DNA from: Treponema sp.
GTDB taxonomy: Bacteria; Spirochaetota; Spirochaetia; Treponematales; Breznakiellaceae
Assembly (NCBI GenBank): GCA_031281025.1
Contig: JAITFY010000051.1
Location: 1 to 36,334 of the forward strand
Reading direction: 5' to 3'
DNA: 36,334 nt
The notes below the pieces were generated by a model. That model was not told the origin of the DNA. It saw only the letters and a list, made by a program, of their open reading frames with translations, and did no database searches. Numbering within the stretch: position 1 is the stretch's first letter; every line of letters begins with the position of its first letter. Both the position numbers and the translations under genes were made by a program. Shown one piece after another: positions 16,165 through 23,318 of this stretch.

Positions 16165-17177
16165 TAATACAAAGCCTCCCGTAATGTTTCAACATTACGG
16201 CGCATAAAATCAAGATACCCCAAACCTGCGTCAAAATCGCGTCTGGAAACATTGTGAACGGAATGAAGAAGGCGTTTCCTCGCTCCAGTTTCCCCGCTAA
16301 TCGCATCAGCCATTCGCTCATTGGAAAGCTCGATGTGAAACACGACGGGAATTTGTTCAGCTCTTATTCTGTTGATCAGGAAAGCTACTGTGGCTGCACT
16401 CGGCTCGGTTTGTGTGGAACAACCTCCAAAAGCGGCAAAGTACGTCAGCCCATAAGCGTCAGCAAAGTACCGGAAAGGGAAACGGTCGCCAAAAATAATT
16501 GTTTTCCGTCTTGCACCTGCGACAACTTCGGAAAAGGCAGCGTTTAGTTGTTCCAGTTCTTTGATGTAAGCTTCGGCGTTTTCCTGGAAAAAAGCAGCGT
16601 TCTCAGGGTCGGCATCACTGAGAAGTTCGGTAATTGCCCGGATGATCAATATCGCATTTTTAGGAGAAGTCCAAACATGCTCATCATACTCGGCATCATC
16701 GCAGTGTTCGTGCTCATGCTCATCATGGTGCTCATGCTCATCATGATGCCCATGCTCATCATGATGAGCATCATGGTGATGATAGCACTCCATTCCTTCG
16801 ACAAATTCCTCCATGACTACATCAACCACATCCATCATGGCAAGAATTTTCAGGTTCTCTGTGTTCATCGATTGTAAAATACGTTCTATCCACATTTCAG
16901 ATTGGCCTCCTACAAAGACAAAAATATCACTATTCTGAATTGTGATGATATCTCTTGGCGAAGGCTCAAAAGAGTGGCTTTCCGCTCCTGGCGACAGCAG
17001 TAAGGTCAAGTTTACTTTATCCCCGGCAATCTGACGGACAAAATCATACGCCGGAAAAATCGTTGCTGTTACATTTAATCGTCCATCCTGGTTTCTAATT
17101 GTATTTCTGTTTTGTCTGCAGCCAATGACAGACAACATGGCAATAATTATTATTGCTGTTAAAACTATTTTCTTCAT
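16164..17177 (-). CDS. znuA: Zinc-type ABC transporter substrate-binding lipoprotein (ZnuA family)
   Basis: A 337-aa cluster A-I metal-binding protein. The lipobox VIGC places the lipid-modified Cys at residue 20. Candidate metal ligands are His in GAESHSFEPSP and His in YDEHVWTSPKNA; between them lies a His/Asp/Glu-rich loop (about residues 135-165) characteristic of zinc rather than manganese binders. The third site reads FGDRFPFRYFADAYGL, with Asp where ZnuA of enteric bacteria has His, a variant also seen in other phyla. GCSTQTEPS is typical of this subgroup. It overlaps the sirtuin stop by 4 nt (ATGA) and the znuC start by 1 nt. Confidence 0.9.
   Translation of the reverse strand: MKKIVLTAIIIIAMLSVIGCRQNRNTIRNQDGRLNVTATIFPAYDFVRQIAGDKVNLTLLLSPGAESHSFEPSPRDIITIQNSDIFVFVGGQSEMWIERILQSMNTENLKILAMMDVVDVVMEEFVEGMECYHHHDAHHDEHGHHDEHEHHDEHEHEHCDDAEYDEHVWTSPKNAILIIRAITELLSDADPENAAFFQENAEAYIKELEQLNAAFSEVVAGARRKTIIFGDRFPFRYFADAYGLTYFAAFGGCSTQTEPSAATVAFLINRIRAEQIPVVFHIELSNERMADAISGETGARKRLLHSVHNVSRRDFDAGLGYLDFMRRNVETLREALY
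16680..16790 (-). repeat. Short tandem CAT/CTCATG-type repeats encoding the His-rich loop
   Basis: Degenerate repeats (CTCATGCTCATCATG and variants) encode HDEHGHHDEHEH-type residues. The array is likely length-variable between strains and explains the low-complexity shadow ORF on the plus strand at 16548-16877. Confidence 0.7.
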
Positions 17178-17941
17178 GTATCAATAATATCAATACAAAT
17201 TAATTTGTTCAATTCTTCAAAGACGGATTCAAGTTCGTCAAATTTTAGCAATGCCCTGCTGTCCAGCGGAGTGGACATATTGTTGACAATTACGATCTTG
17301 CCGCCGCTGCGCAAGGTATACTCCGGCATAGAGGCAGCAGGGTAGACAGTCAGGCTTGTTCCAAGCACCAGCATCAAGTCCGCCTGCCGCGATTCGATGG
17401 TCGCCAGTTTTAGCGCCTCTACGGGAAGGCTTTCGCCAAAAAACGTGATTGCCGGTTTTAAAACCCTGCTGCACTTTGGGCATTTGGGCATCTCCCCTTT
17501 GCGTACCACCGCAGCAACTTCTTCGTAACTAACGCGTATTCCATCGCAGCGCAGGCAGTGGTGCGTTACCGGCGACCCATGAATCTCAATCACATTTTTA
17601 CAGCCGCCTTTTTGATGCAAAAGATCTATGTTCTGTGTTATCAGCGCTTTGAGATAACCCTGCTGCTCTAATTTCCCCAATACATTGTGAACAATCGATG
17701 GTTCTTTTTCATCTATATTGTAAATGAATGAACCTGCATTATCGTAATAAAATGATGGATCCTTTTCAAAGTAATGGATGCTGAAAATTTTTTCCGCATC
17801 CATTTCATTGTACAACCCATTCTTGCCGCGAAAATCACGGATACCCGATAACGTACTTACTCCCGCACCTGTAAGGGCAACCAAGTGTTTGGACTTTTGG
17901 ATGAGCTTGTGCAGTTGTAATATGCTTTCTTTCGTTTTCAT
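17174..17941 (-). CDS. SIR2-family NAD-dependent protein deacylase (sirtuin)
   Basis: A 255-aa sirtuin. NAD-binding motifs are GAGVSTLSGIRDFRG and LITQNIDLLH; the catalytic His is in EIHGS; the structural zinc site is formed by HCLRC and MPKCPKC (four cysteines). It removes acetyl or other acyl groups from lysines using NAD. The first gene of the importer (znuA) starts within its stop codon (ATGA), so a zinc-requiring enzyme is translated directly upstream of a zinc importer. The SD is weak, and the gene follows the His/Cys-rich exported protein by 17 nt. Confidence 0.92.
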   Translation of the reverse strand: MKTKESILQLHKLIQKSKHLVALTGAGVSTLSGIRDFRGKNGLYNEMDAEKIFSIHYFEKDPSFYYDNAGSFIYNIDEKEPSIVHNVLGKLEQQGYLKALITQNIDLLHQKGGCKNVIEIHGSPVTHHCLRCDGIRVSYEEVAAVVRKGEMPKCPKCSRVLKPAITFFGESLPVEALKLATIESRQADLMLVLGTSLTVYPAASMPEYTLRSGGKIVIVNNMSTPLDSRALLKFDELESVFEELNKLICIDIIDT

Positions 17942-17958
17942 TTTCCATTAGTTTTACC

Positions 17959-18501
17959 TTAGCGGCAACAACAACAATGCTGCTGTGATCTGCGATTGGA
18001 GTTGTGGCCTCTATTGTGGTGTTGGTTACGGTTGTGGTGATTGTTTCGATTTGAGCGATTACCCATATTTTGGCGGCGGCCAGGATTGGGGTTATTGCCA
18101 GGTCCTTGCCTGAATTGATTTCGATTGTTTCCGGGGTTTTCCCGGTTTTGCATGTGGGCAAAATTTGGTGATGTAAAATCATAGGATTGCCCGCCGATAG
18201 TTACTTTTGTGGGTTGAATAACGTTCCTGTAACGAAAACCCTCGACAGAAATGCTTTCTCCTTCACGTAATCCGTTAATAAAACCAATGAAACGGTTCAG
18301 TCTTGGAATAAAGTAGACAGAAACATTTCCTTCGCCTGTACTCTGAACTGCAACAATTCCCCGTTCTAGTTTTAAAGTTCCATTTATAGTAACCGAATTA
18401 TTTTCTGGCGAACGATTAGACCGTTGATTACTCCTGTCCTGAGCAAAGATACTACCAATAAGTAAAAATCCAATAACCAGAAAAACTGTAAGCTTTTTCA
18501 T
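17959..18501 (-). CDS. Exported protein with His/Asn-rich, cysteine-terminated tail
   Basis: A 180-aa protein with signal peptide MKKLTVFLVIGFLLIGSIFAQ. Residues about 35-112 form a compact, beta-rich domain (VTINGTLKLERGIVAVQS, SISVEGFRYRNVIQPTKVTIGG). From about 115 on, the chain is low complexity, rich in Asn, Arg and His (NRNNHHNRNQHHNRGHNSN), and ends QHCCCCR. The His clusters and four consecutive terminal Cys suggest metal binding. It is the first gene before the sirtuin and zinc importer, so a periplasmic metal-buffer role is plausible but unproven. The SD is GGAGGC. Confidence 0.72.
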   Translation of the reverse strand: MKKLTVFLVIGFLLIGSIFAQDRSNQRSNRSPENNSVTINGTLKLERGIVAVQSTGEGNVSVYFIPRLNRFIGFINGLREGESISVEGFRYRNVIQPTKVTIGGQSYDFTSPNFAHMQNRENPGNNRNQFRQGPGNNPNPGRRQNMGNRSNRNNHHNRNQHHNRGHNSNRRSQQHCCCCR

Positions 18502-18527
18502 TATAAGCCTCCATAAAATAAGTAATA

Positions 18528-18544
18528 ACGCCTTTTAACGGCGT
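18528..18544. promoter_or_regulatory. Inverted repeat ACGCC-N7-GGCGT in the divergent promoter region
   Basis: ACGCC TTTTAAC GGCGT lies 27 nt upstream of the minus-strand metal operon and about 45 nt from the ogt start. It could be a dyad operator for the operon or a hairpin in its leader. It does not match a known Zur or DtxR box that I can name. Confidence 0.4.
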
Positions 18545-18576
18545 ATAATAATTAAACAAAAAATAAAAATATATGT

Positions 18577-18582
18577 TACAAT
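18577..18582 (+). promoter_or_regulatory. Possible -10 element of ogt (TACAAT)
   Basis: TACAAT ends 7 nt before the ogt ATG; no good -35 is seen at 17 nt. If it is used, the ogt mRNA is leaderless. Confidence 0.35.
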
Positions 18583-18589
18583 ATGAAAC

Positions 18590-19090
18590 ATGAAATATTT
18601 TTGCAATTATAACTACAAATTCTGTAACCTTTTTATTGCAGAAGATAACGGCTCAATTTGTTATATTCTTTTTAAAAAAGATAAACTGCAAAATGATTTT
18701 GTAAAAAACGAAACTCCTTTGATAAAAAAAACTGCAAAACAACTTGATGAATATTTTAACGGAAAACGTAAAGTATTTGAACTGCCTTTAATAATGTATG
18801 GAACGGATTTTCAGGTGAAGGTGTGGAAAGCGCTGGAAAAAATCCCTTATGGCGAAACACGCACTTACGGTGAAATTGCCGCCATGATTGGAAACCCAAA
18901 GGCAAGCCGTGCCGTTGGTATGGCAAACAATCGCAATCCAATATCGATCATTGTTCCTTGTCACAGAGTTATTGGCTGTAACAATAAACTGGTAGGTTAT
19001 GGCGGCGGCCTGGAACTTAAACAAATATTACTTGATACAGAAAAATCACAATTTATCACTGTTGTGCTGAAAGAACGAGCAATGAAATAA
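18590..19090 (+). CDS. ogt: Methylated-DNA-[protein]-cysteine S-methyltransferase
   Basis: A 166-aa suicide DNA-repair protein that takes alkyl groups from O6-alkylguanine. The active-site motif IVPCHRVIG holds the acceptor Cys; the DNA-binding helix-turn-helix segment YGETRTYGEIAAMIGNPKASRAVGMANNRNP and the flanking GYGGGLELKQILLDTE are canonical. The N-terminal domain is short, as in Ogt proteins. No SD precedes the ATG. The 3' end runs 35 nt into the end of the convergent membrane-protein gene on the other strand. Confidence 0.94.
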   Translation: MKYFCNYNYKFCNLFIAEDNGSICYILFKKDKLQNDFVKNETPLIKKTAKQLDEYFNGKRKVFELPLIMYGTDFQVKVWKALEKIPYGETRTYGEIAAMIGNPKASRAVGMANNRNPISIIVPCHRVIGCNNKLVGYGGGLELKQILLDTEKSQFITVVLKERAMK

Positions 19091-20849
19091 ATAACAGCAA
19101 AGTAAAGATAACAATAAATAAAATAAGGGCCGGCATAAAACCAATGCTAAGAATCAGCCATATTCCCAGAGTGTTGGAAACAGCATTGTAAAGATAAATT
19201 AAACCGTTAAAAACAATGGGCAAAACCAGAAGCATCGGAATTAAAAGATAGCGGGGTTTTTTTATAGCACGGTAACGCCAGCCAAGTATAATTGCAAAAA
19301 TTGCAATTGGCAGAAAAAACAACACAGAACCAAGCCGGTTTAAAATTTCTGCATGAAAAACCTGAGGAATATATCCAATTGTTTTTAGTTTACTTGCTGC
19401 ATTAAAAAGTTCAAAAATCTGAAGGTTAGACAGCCCGCGACGTATGTGCGAAGCAACTATAAAATCTTCAAAACTCATGTCCAGTACAAAAAAAGTTTGA
19501 TGGATTCCGCTGTATCTTTCGCTGCCAAAAAGCCATTCGCTTTTGGATGCATTTTCTTCATTGTTACGATCCAGCGCATGGGTTAAAACAAGTATCTGGG
19601 GTTTATCGTCTATTGTAAACGGCAACAGTTTCGCATAACGTGATGTTACGCTTGCCAAAAGATTGTTGTACTCATCGAACTTCATGTATTCAAGTCCCAT
19701 GCCATATGCAAAATCTGACGAAATTGTCAGGGCGGAAAAACGCATCACCATTCTTCCGTTATCTGATGGCAATGAATATAAAGCGCTGTTTATTATCTCT
19801 CCAAATGACATGTTCATTTCGTCAATAAAAAATGCCGATCTGACAGCATGACGTTCACTCAAGGCAAGGAAATTTATAACATCAGGGTCATCGGGGGTGA
19901 GGGATAATAACTCCTGGAAAATGTAAAATGCCTCTATCCATCTTTCCGAATTAATTGCCTGATAACCGGAAAGTTTCATGTTATGCAGCCTAAATAGCTG
20001 TTCTTCCCTTTGGGTTGGTGCCTGAAGAGTGATCATGTTCCAGGCTTCGCTGGCCAATCTTGCTGCAGCATTTTCCTGAGCGCTGCCGTCGGGTGCAAGG
20101 CGTTTACCTAAATTTGCAAGCCAGTGAGCGTCAAAAAAACGTCTCTCATTAAAAGCTGCCCTGCTCAACATAATTGCATCAGTTGCATCAACAGCATACT
20201 GACTTTCGGATGGAGCAATCCCTGCTTGCATACCAGTGTCCCGCCTGTCTCTGGCTAATGCTGTCCGGGCAAGAGCTCTTTCATCACTTTGTTCAAAAAC
20301 TCGTGCTTCAAGACGATGGTTGACTCTGTCTTTTAAATCTGTCAGCTCAGGACTATTTAACCAGATAAGGTTACAAATATTAATATATTGAGCCGCCGCA
20401 TCCCATTCACCAGCTTCAATACTTTCGATCGCATTATTTTTTGAAAGATGATACAGTTCGCTGTTAAAGCGCAAATTTTCTTCCTGATTTTTTAACATGG
20501 GCAGGGTAAAAAAGAAAATAATTGCATAAACAATAACAGCAAAAATTGCTGTCATTACAGATGCAAAAAAACGCCTGGAAAAAGCTTCCGTAAAACTTTG
20601 CTGTTTATCATCGATAAAACCAGAAAAAAAACTAAAAGGTATCACAAGCCCTGACAGAACCAGCGCAGGAAACAAATTTAAAACATACGACATGCCCTGA
20701 ATAGACCGCCAGCTACGGGCATAAATAACCAATGGAGCTTCAGATCCAATAAAAAATGACCGGAAAATCAATATCAAAATAGAAGACAAAAGAACATAAA
20801 TAATACAAATTGATTGCGGGGTTCGCAGTTTATCAAAGTTAATAGCCAT
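19056..20849 (-). CDS. Large membrane protein, 3 TM + helical-repeat domain + 3 TM
   Basis: A 597-aa protein, not assigned to a family. Hydrophobic segments are at about residues 13-33, 51-75 and 92-115, then a long soluble region (about 120-490) with TPR-like helices (YQAINSERWIEAFYIFQELLSLTPDDPDVINFL), then three C-terminal TM segments. The segment IRRGLSNLQIFELFNAASKLKTIGYIPQVFHAEILNRLGSVL before the last TM bundle resembles the corresponding stretch of LptF/LptG permeases, and the 3+3 topology agrees; this is a weak, unaided judgement. It overlaps the upstream membrane-protein gene by 11 nt, so the two probably form a complex. Confidence 0.7.
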   Translation of the reverse strand: MAINFDKLRTPQSICIIYVLLSSILILIFRSFFIGSEAPLVIYARSWRSIQGMSYVLNLFPALVLSGLVIPFSFFSGFIDDKQQSFTEAFSRRFFASVMTAIFAVIVYAIIFFFTLPMLKNQEENLRFNSELYHLSKNNAIESIEAGEWDAAAQYINICNLIWLNSPELTDLKDRVNHRLEARVFEQSDERALARTALARDRRDTGMQAGIAPSESQYAVDATDAIMLSRAAFNERRFFDAHWLANLGKRLAPDGSAQENAAARLASEAWNMITLQAPTQREEQLFRLHNMKLSGYQAINSERWIEAFYIFQELLSLTPDDPDVINFLALSERHAVRSAFFIDEMNMSFGEIINSALYSLPSDNGRMVMRFSALTISSDFAYGMGLEYMKFDEYNNLLASVTSRYAKLLPFTIDDKPQILVLTHALDRNNEENASKSEWLFGSERYSGIHQTFFVLDMSFEDFIVASHIRRGLSNLQIFELFNAASKLKTIGYIPQVFHAEILNRLGSVLFFLPIAIFAIILGWRYRAIKKPRYLLIPMLLVLPIVFNGLIYLYNAVSNTLGIWLILSIGFMPALILFIVIFTLLLFISLLVLSAQQ

Positions 20850-21768
20850 CGTCTACCCGCTTTTTAACAATGATTGTCATTATCGAATACATATGCATGA
20901 GTACGCCAAAAACAAGGAAGAAAAACGGAAGTGCAAATGCAATAGGCATTATACCATCCAAAAACGAATCAATTATTTCCAGCATCTCGGGAGTATTAAA
21001 AAATGTTCCAAGGCTAAGAATACCCCTAAAAGCAAGCATGGCAAGAAAAAAATTGGCAAGCGGCCATACGCTGAATTTTATCACATAACCCAATGAACAC
21101 AAAAGAAAAATAATTGAACTAACATAAATTAAATAGTGAAAAAAACCTTCTGTGAAATGTTGCTGGAAAATTTGTGCATTTAGCTTGATATCGATGGCAA
21201 GGCTGTTTAAAAACCACGGATTGTCATCTTCAAAAGGAACAGGGGGAAGTAGCAAATTTGCACCTAACGATTCTGCAGGCAAAGTTTCATGAAAAGCCAG
21301 CGGCTGTCCGGGTATAACATTAACTCTTGGGCCGTATGGATTGGCAGTTCCTTCGAGCAGGATAACTGCAGCTGCGTTTCTATTCATCGAATTGGAAAGA
21401 ATTACGCCTTTTTCACCCAACTGAACTCCGGCAGTATGTACGGGCGGTACGGATTTCCATTGTTCCAGCAAAAAGGAAATGCCAAAACAAAACCCAAGTG
21501 ACAAAAGCATTATACAAGTAATTGATGTTACCGGAAAATATTTTTTTCTTACAAAGTAATTTGTTGCAAAAAGAATCGAGCAAAACAGGGTAAGCGACAA
21601 AGCCCAATGGGCAGCGGCAATCAACAATGTAAGAGTCGTCTCAGGTCTTGGCGGCAGGTTTCTCGCCCAATCAACCCGTTATGCCAGAAACTTTAAACAT
21701 GTTACTGCCACTAAAATGATGACGAAGGTGATACTAAAAAAAAGCGCCAGCCTGGCTAAATTCCTCAC
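20839..21768 (-). pseudogene. Membrane protein gene interrupted by an in-frame TAA
   Basis: The track ORF begins at TTG 21627 (262 aa) without an SD. Reading further upstream in the same frame gives 17 sense codons (RVDWARNLPPRPETTLT), one TAA at 21681-21679, then 29 codons from a GTG at 21768 (RNLARLALFFSITFVIILVAVT) encoding a strong TM helix. The whole reads as one protein of about 309 residues with 3 TM, a periplasmic beta-rich domain (GEKGVILSNSMNRNAAAVILLEGT) and 3 TM, broken by a single stop. It may be a recent nonsense mutation, a sequencing error, or a gene still expressed from TTG. It is coupled to the 597-aa membrane protein. Confidence 0.65.
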
Positions 21769-21807
21769 AGCTTATAGATTATCATGATAAGAACATTCGT
21801 GCAAGCA

Positions 21808-21837
21808 GGTGCCAGGCACCGCCGAGGCACCGCCGAG
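21808..21837 (+). repeat. REP-like palindrome GGTGCCAGGCACC plus short tandem repeat
   Basis: GGTGCCAGGCACC (21808-21820) is the reverse complement of the GGTGCCTGGCACC units flanking the RAYT. It is followed by two overlapping copies of GGCACCGCCGAG. Confidence 0.75.
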
Positions 21838-21866
21838 TTGACATTTGTAAGATCATTTTATATGTT
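21838..21866 (+). promoter_or_regulatory. Candidate promoter of arfB, TTGACA-17-TATGTT
   Basis: A perfect -35 TTGACA (21838-21843), 17-nt spacer and -10 TATGTT (21861-21866), giving a leader of about 13 nt without SD. A second possible -10, TATAAC at 21874-21879, would make the mRNA leaderless. Confidence 0.55.
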
Positions 21867-21885
21867 GTGAGCATATAACAATTAT

Positions 21886-22305
21886 ATGAACACCAATCTG
21901 CTACAACAATCGATCCACTCTTTCGCAGAAGCTTCCTTTTCCCGCTCTGGGGGGCCAGGCGGACAGAACGTTAACAAAGTGAACACCAAAGTGACATTGA
22001 GGCTGCGATTGAGCGATTTGGCAGGGCTCTCTGAAGTCGAAATGGAACGAACAAAGACGCTCCTAACAAATCGCATTTCTGGCAGCGGCGAAATTGTAAT
22101 TACTTCTGACGAAGAACGTTCTCAGCGTATCAACCTGGAGAGGGCATACTTTCGCATGGAGGCGTTAATCACCGCCGCAGCAAAGCTCCCAAAAAGCCGC
22201 CGTCCCACAAAGCCAAGCAAAATAGCCAAAGAAAAGCGGCTGCAAGCCAAGAAGCGGCAAGGACTGAAAAAAGCAGAGAGATCGAAGAACTGTGAGGAGC
22301 ATTAA
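21886..22305 (+). CDS. arfB: ArfB/YaeJ-type peptidyl-tRNA hydrolase (ribosome rescue)
   Basis: A 139-aa class I release-factor-like protein without codon-recognition domains. The catalytic GGQ loop is in SRSGGPGGQNVNKVNTK (GGQ at about residues 25-27). The C-terminal tail is highly basic (KIAKEKRLQAKKRQGLKKAERSK), which in ArfB threads the empty mRNA channel of stalled ribosomes. It frees nascent chains from non-stop complexes. It is a solo gene whose 3' end faces the repeat region and the convergent RAYT. Confidence 0.9.
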   Translation: MNTNLLQQSIHSFAEASFSRSGGPGGQNVNKVNTKVTLRLRLSDLAGLSEVEMERTKTLLTNRISGSGEIVITSDEERSQRINLERAYFRMEALITAAAKLPKSRRPTKPSKIAKEKRLQAKKRQGLKKAERSKNCEEH

Positions 22306-22325
22306 GAGGAATAATCCGTAGAAAA

Positions 22326-22341
22326 TGTTTCACGTGAAACA
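22326..22341. promoter_or_regulatory. parS-consensus palindrome, site 1
   Basis: TGTTTCACGTGAAACA is identical to the widely conserved bacterial parS consensus bound by ParB/Spo0J. Whether it works as a centromere here is inference; it sits inside a RAYT-associated repeat. Confidence 0.65.
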
Positions 22342-22366
22342 CGTGGTGCCTGGCACCAGCCAGAAA

Positions 22367-22382
22367 TGTTTCACGTGAAACA
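22367..22382. promoter_or_regulatory. parS-consensus palindrome, site 2
   Basis: A second exact TGTTTCACGTGAAACA, 41 nt from site 1. Read on the minus strand it supplies the CFT-stop end of the RAYT gene. Confidence 0.65.
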
Positions 22383-23225
22383 CGTGGTGCCTGGCACCAG
22401 CCAGTAGTTCAACTCAGATTGCCTGCCTTTAAGCTTGGAAAGACTTAGTTTCTGGCATTCTGGTTCATCGGGATATGCGTTGAACCGGACTTTCCCATAC
22501 ATTGTGTCATTTCCATCATATTCGTAAATGTAGTAGTCTGCGGTTTTGGTAACGTAATGAAGATAAACTATCGGATTTTGAATGTTATCACTTTCGCCGA
22601 TTTTTGGAATTGCCGGAATAATCCTGCTTAATTTTTCAATTATTTTTGCATACGCTCCAAAATATTTTATAGTATGTTCGAGTTGTTTTGGCGGCAAAAG
22701 TTGCCGCACACTAAGTGGTAAAAGATGAGCAAGCTTATTAACTTTTTGTGGCACTGCAAATGAAAAATCCACAATGTCAGAAATATCGTGCGCTCTATAA
22801 AATGCACCTGATGCTTGCCAATCCTCTGGTTTTTCGACAATCCCTGCCTTCACGGGATTCTGGTCGATATAAGCCATCACATTATCAAACTCTTGTGCGT
22901 CGTTGACAATTCTGGCATAGAATCTATTGCCCCACATATGATCAGTTGAGCCATTAGTAGAATTCCAGCGTTTTGCCGAACGTGTTTTTATCCAATGCAT
23001 TATCACGCTTAAATTTGTTCCTTCTGCAGGTTTTATAAGCAAGTGAATATGTGTTGGCATAATGCAAAAATTGGCAAGTTCGAAAAGGAACTTATCCTTC
23101 GCTTCCTGCAATACCATGAGCATATTTTTCTTGCCAAACTTTGAGTCAAAAACCCTGATTTTATCATTTGTTCTTGATGTGACATGATAAAATGCCCCTT
23201 CGATGAACTCTCTTTTTTTACGCAT
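22371..23225 (-). CDS. REP-associated tyrosine transposase (RAYT, Y1 HUH family)
   Basis: A 284-aa HUH endonuclease of the IS200-related RAYT type. Visible motifs are GAFYHVTSRTND at the N-terminus, the HUH metal site MPTHIHLLIKP, WGNRFYARIV, and the catalytic-Tyr segment AYIDQNPVKAGIV. RAYTs cut and join single-stranded DNA at REP palindromes. The start ATG at 23225 has SD AGGAG and a perfect hairpin just upstream. The last residues, LVPGTTCFT, are encoded by the flanking repeat, which also supplies the TGA stop. It lacks IS-type ends and looks like a domesticated, repeat-bracketed gene. Confidence 0.88.
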   Translation of the reverse strand: MRKKREFIEGAFYHVTSRTNDKIRVFDSKFGKKNMLMVLQEAKDKFLFELANFCIMPTHIHLLIKPAEGTNLSVIMHWIKTRSAKRWNSTNGSTDHMWGNRFYARIVNDAQEFDNVMAYIDQNPVKAGIVEKPEDWQASGAFYRAHDISDIVDFSFAVPQKVNKLAHLLPLSVRQLLPPKQLEHTIKYFGAYAKIIEKLSRIIPAIPKIGESDNIQNPIVYLHYVTKTADYYIYEYDGNDTMYGKVRFNAYPDEPECQKLSLSKLKGRQSELNYWLVPGTTCFT

Positions 23226-23236
23226 TCTGTACTCCT

Positions 23237-23254
23237 ATGACACAAACGTGTCAT
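23237..23254 (-). promoter_or_regulatory. Perfect hairpin in the RAYT leader
   Basis: ATGACAC-AAAC-GTGTCAT, a 7-bp stem with 4-nt loop, lies immediately upstream of the RAYT SD, followed outward by an ATATATATAT stretch. It is a candidate autoregulatory site. Confidence 0.5.
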
Positions 23255-23318
23255 ATATATATGGCGTACACATGCGTGGTGCTTGACCGAAAATGAAAAA
23301 AAAGTGAAAAATCGTATC

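Larger units (their letters stand above)
22324..22404. repeat. Two tandem 41-nt composite repeats (parS-like palindrome + REP-like palindrome)
   Basis: Unit: AATGTTTCACGTGAAACACG followed by TGGTGCCTGGCACCAGCCAG. Copies start at about 22324 and 22365 and match over their full length. The second unit overlaps the 3' end and stop codon of the RAYT gene. Each unit holds a 16-bp perfect palindrome and a 7-bp-stem hairpin, TGGTGCC-T-GGCACCA. Confidence 0.9.

Noticed and set aside
16675-16790. Repeat array resembling a small CRISPR or satellite
   Set aside because: Periodicity is 3-6 nt and in frame, coding His/Asp/Glu; there are no spacers.
16548-16877. Met/Ile/Leu-rich plus-strand ORF that looks like a membrane peptide
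   Set aside because: It is the complement of the CAT-rich repeats coding the ZnuA His loop; the hydrophobicity is an artefact of reading the repeats in reverse.
17835-18182. 115-aa minus-strand ORF rich in Ile/Thr
   Set aside because: Alternative frame across the Asn/His-rich tail of the exported protein and the sirtuin start. It has an AAGG before one ATG, but no coherent domain.
22324-22404. Two repeats 41 nt apart as a minimal CRISPR
   Set aside because: The units are directly abutting full copies with no unique spacers and are palindromic; no cas genes nearby.
22371-23225. Complete IS200/IS605 insertion sequence
   Set aside because: The transposase is the RAYT type, without IS-style left and right ends or a TnpB partner; the flanks are REP-like repeats.
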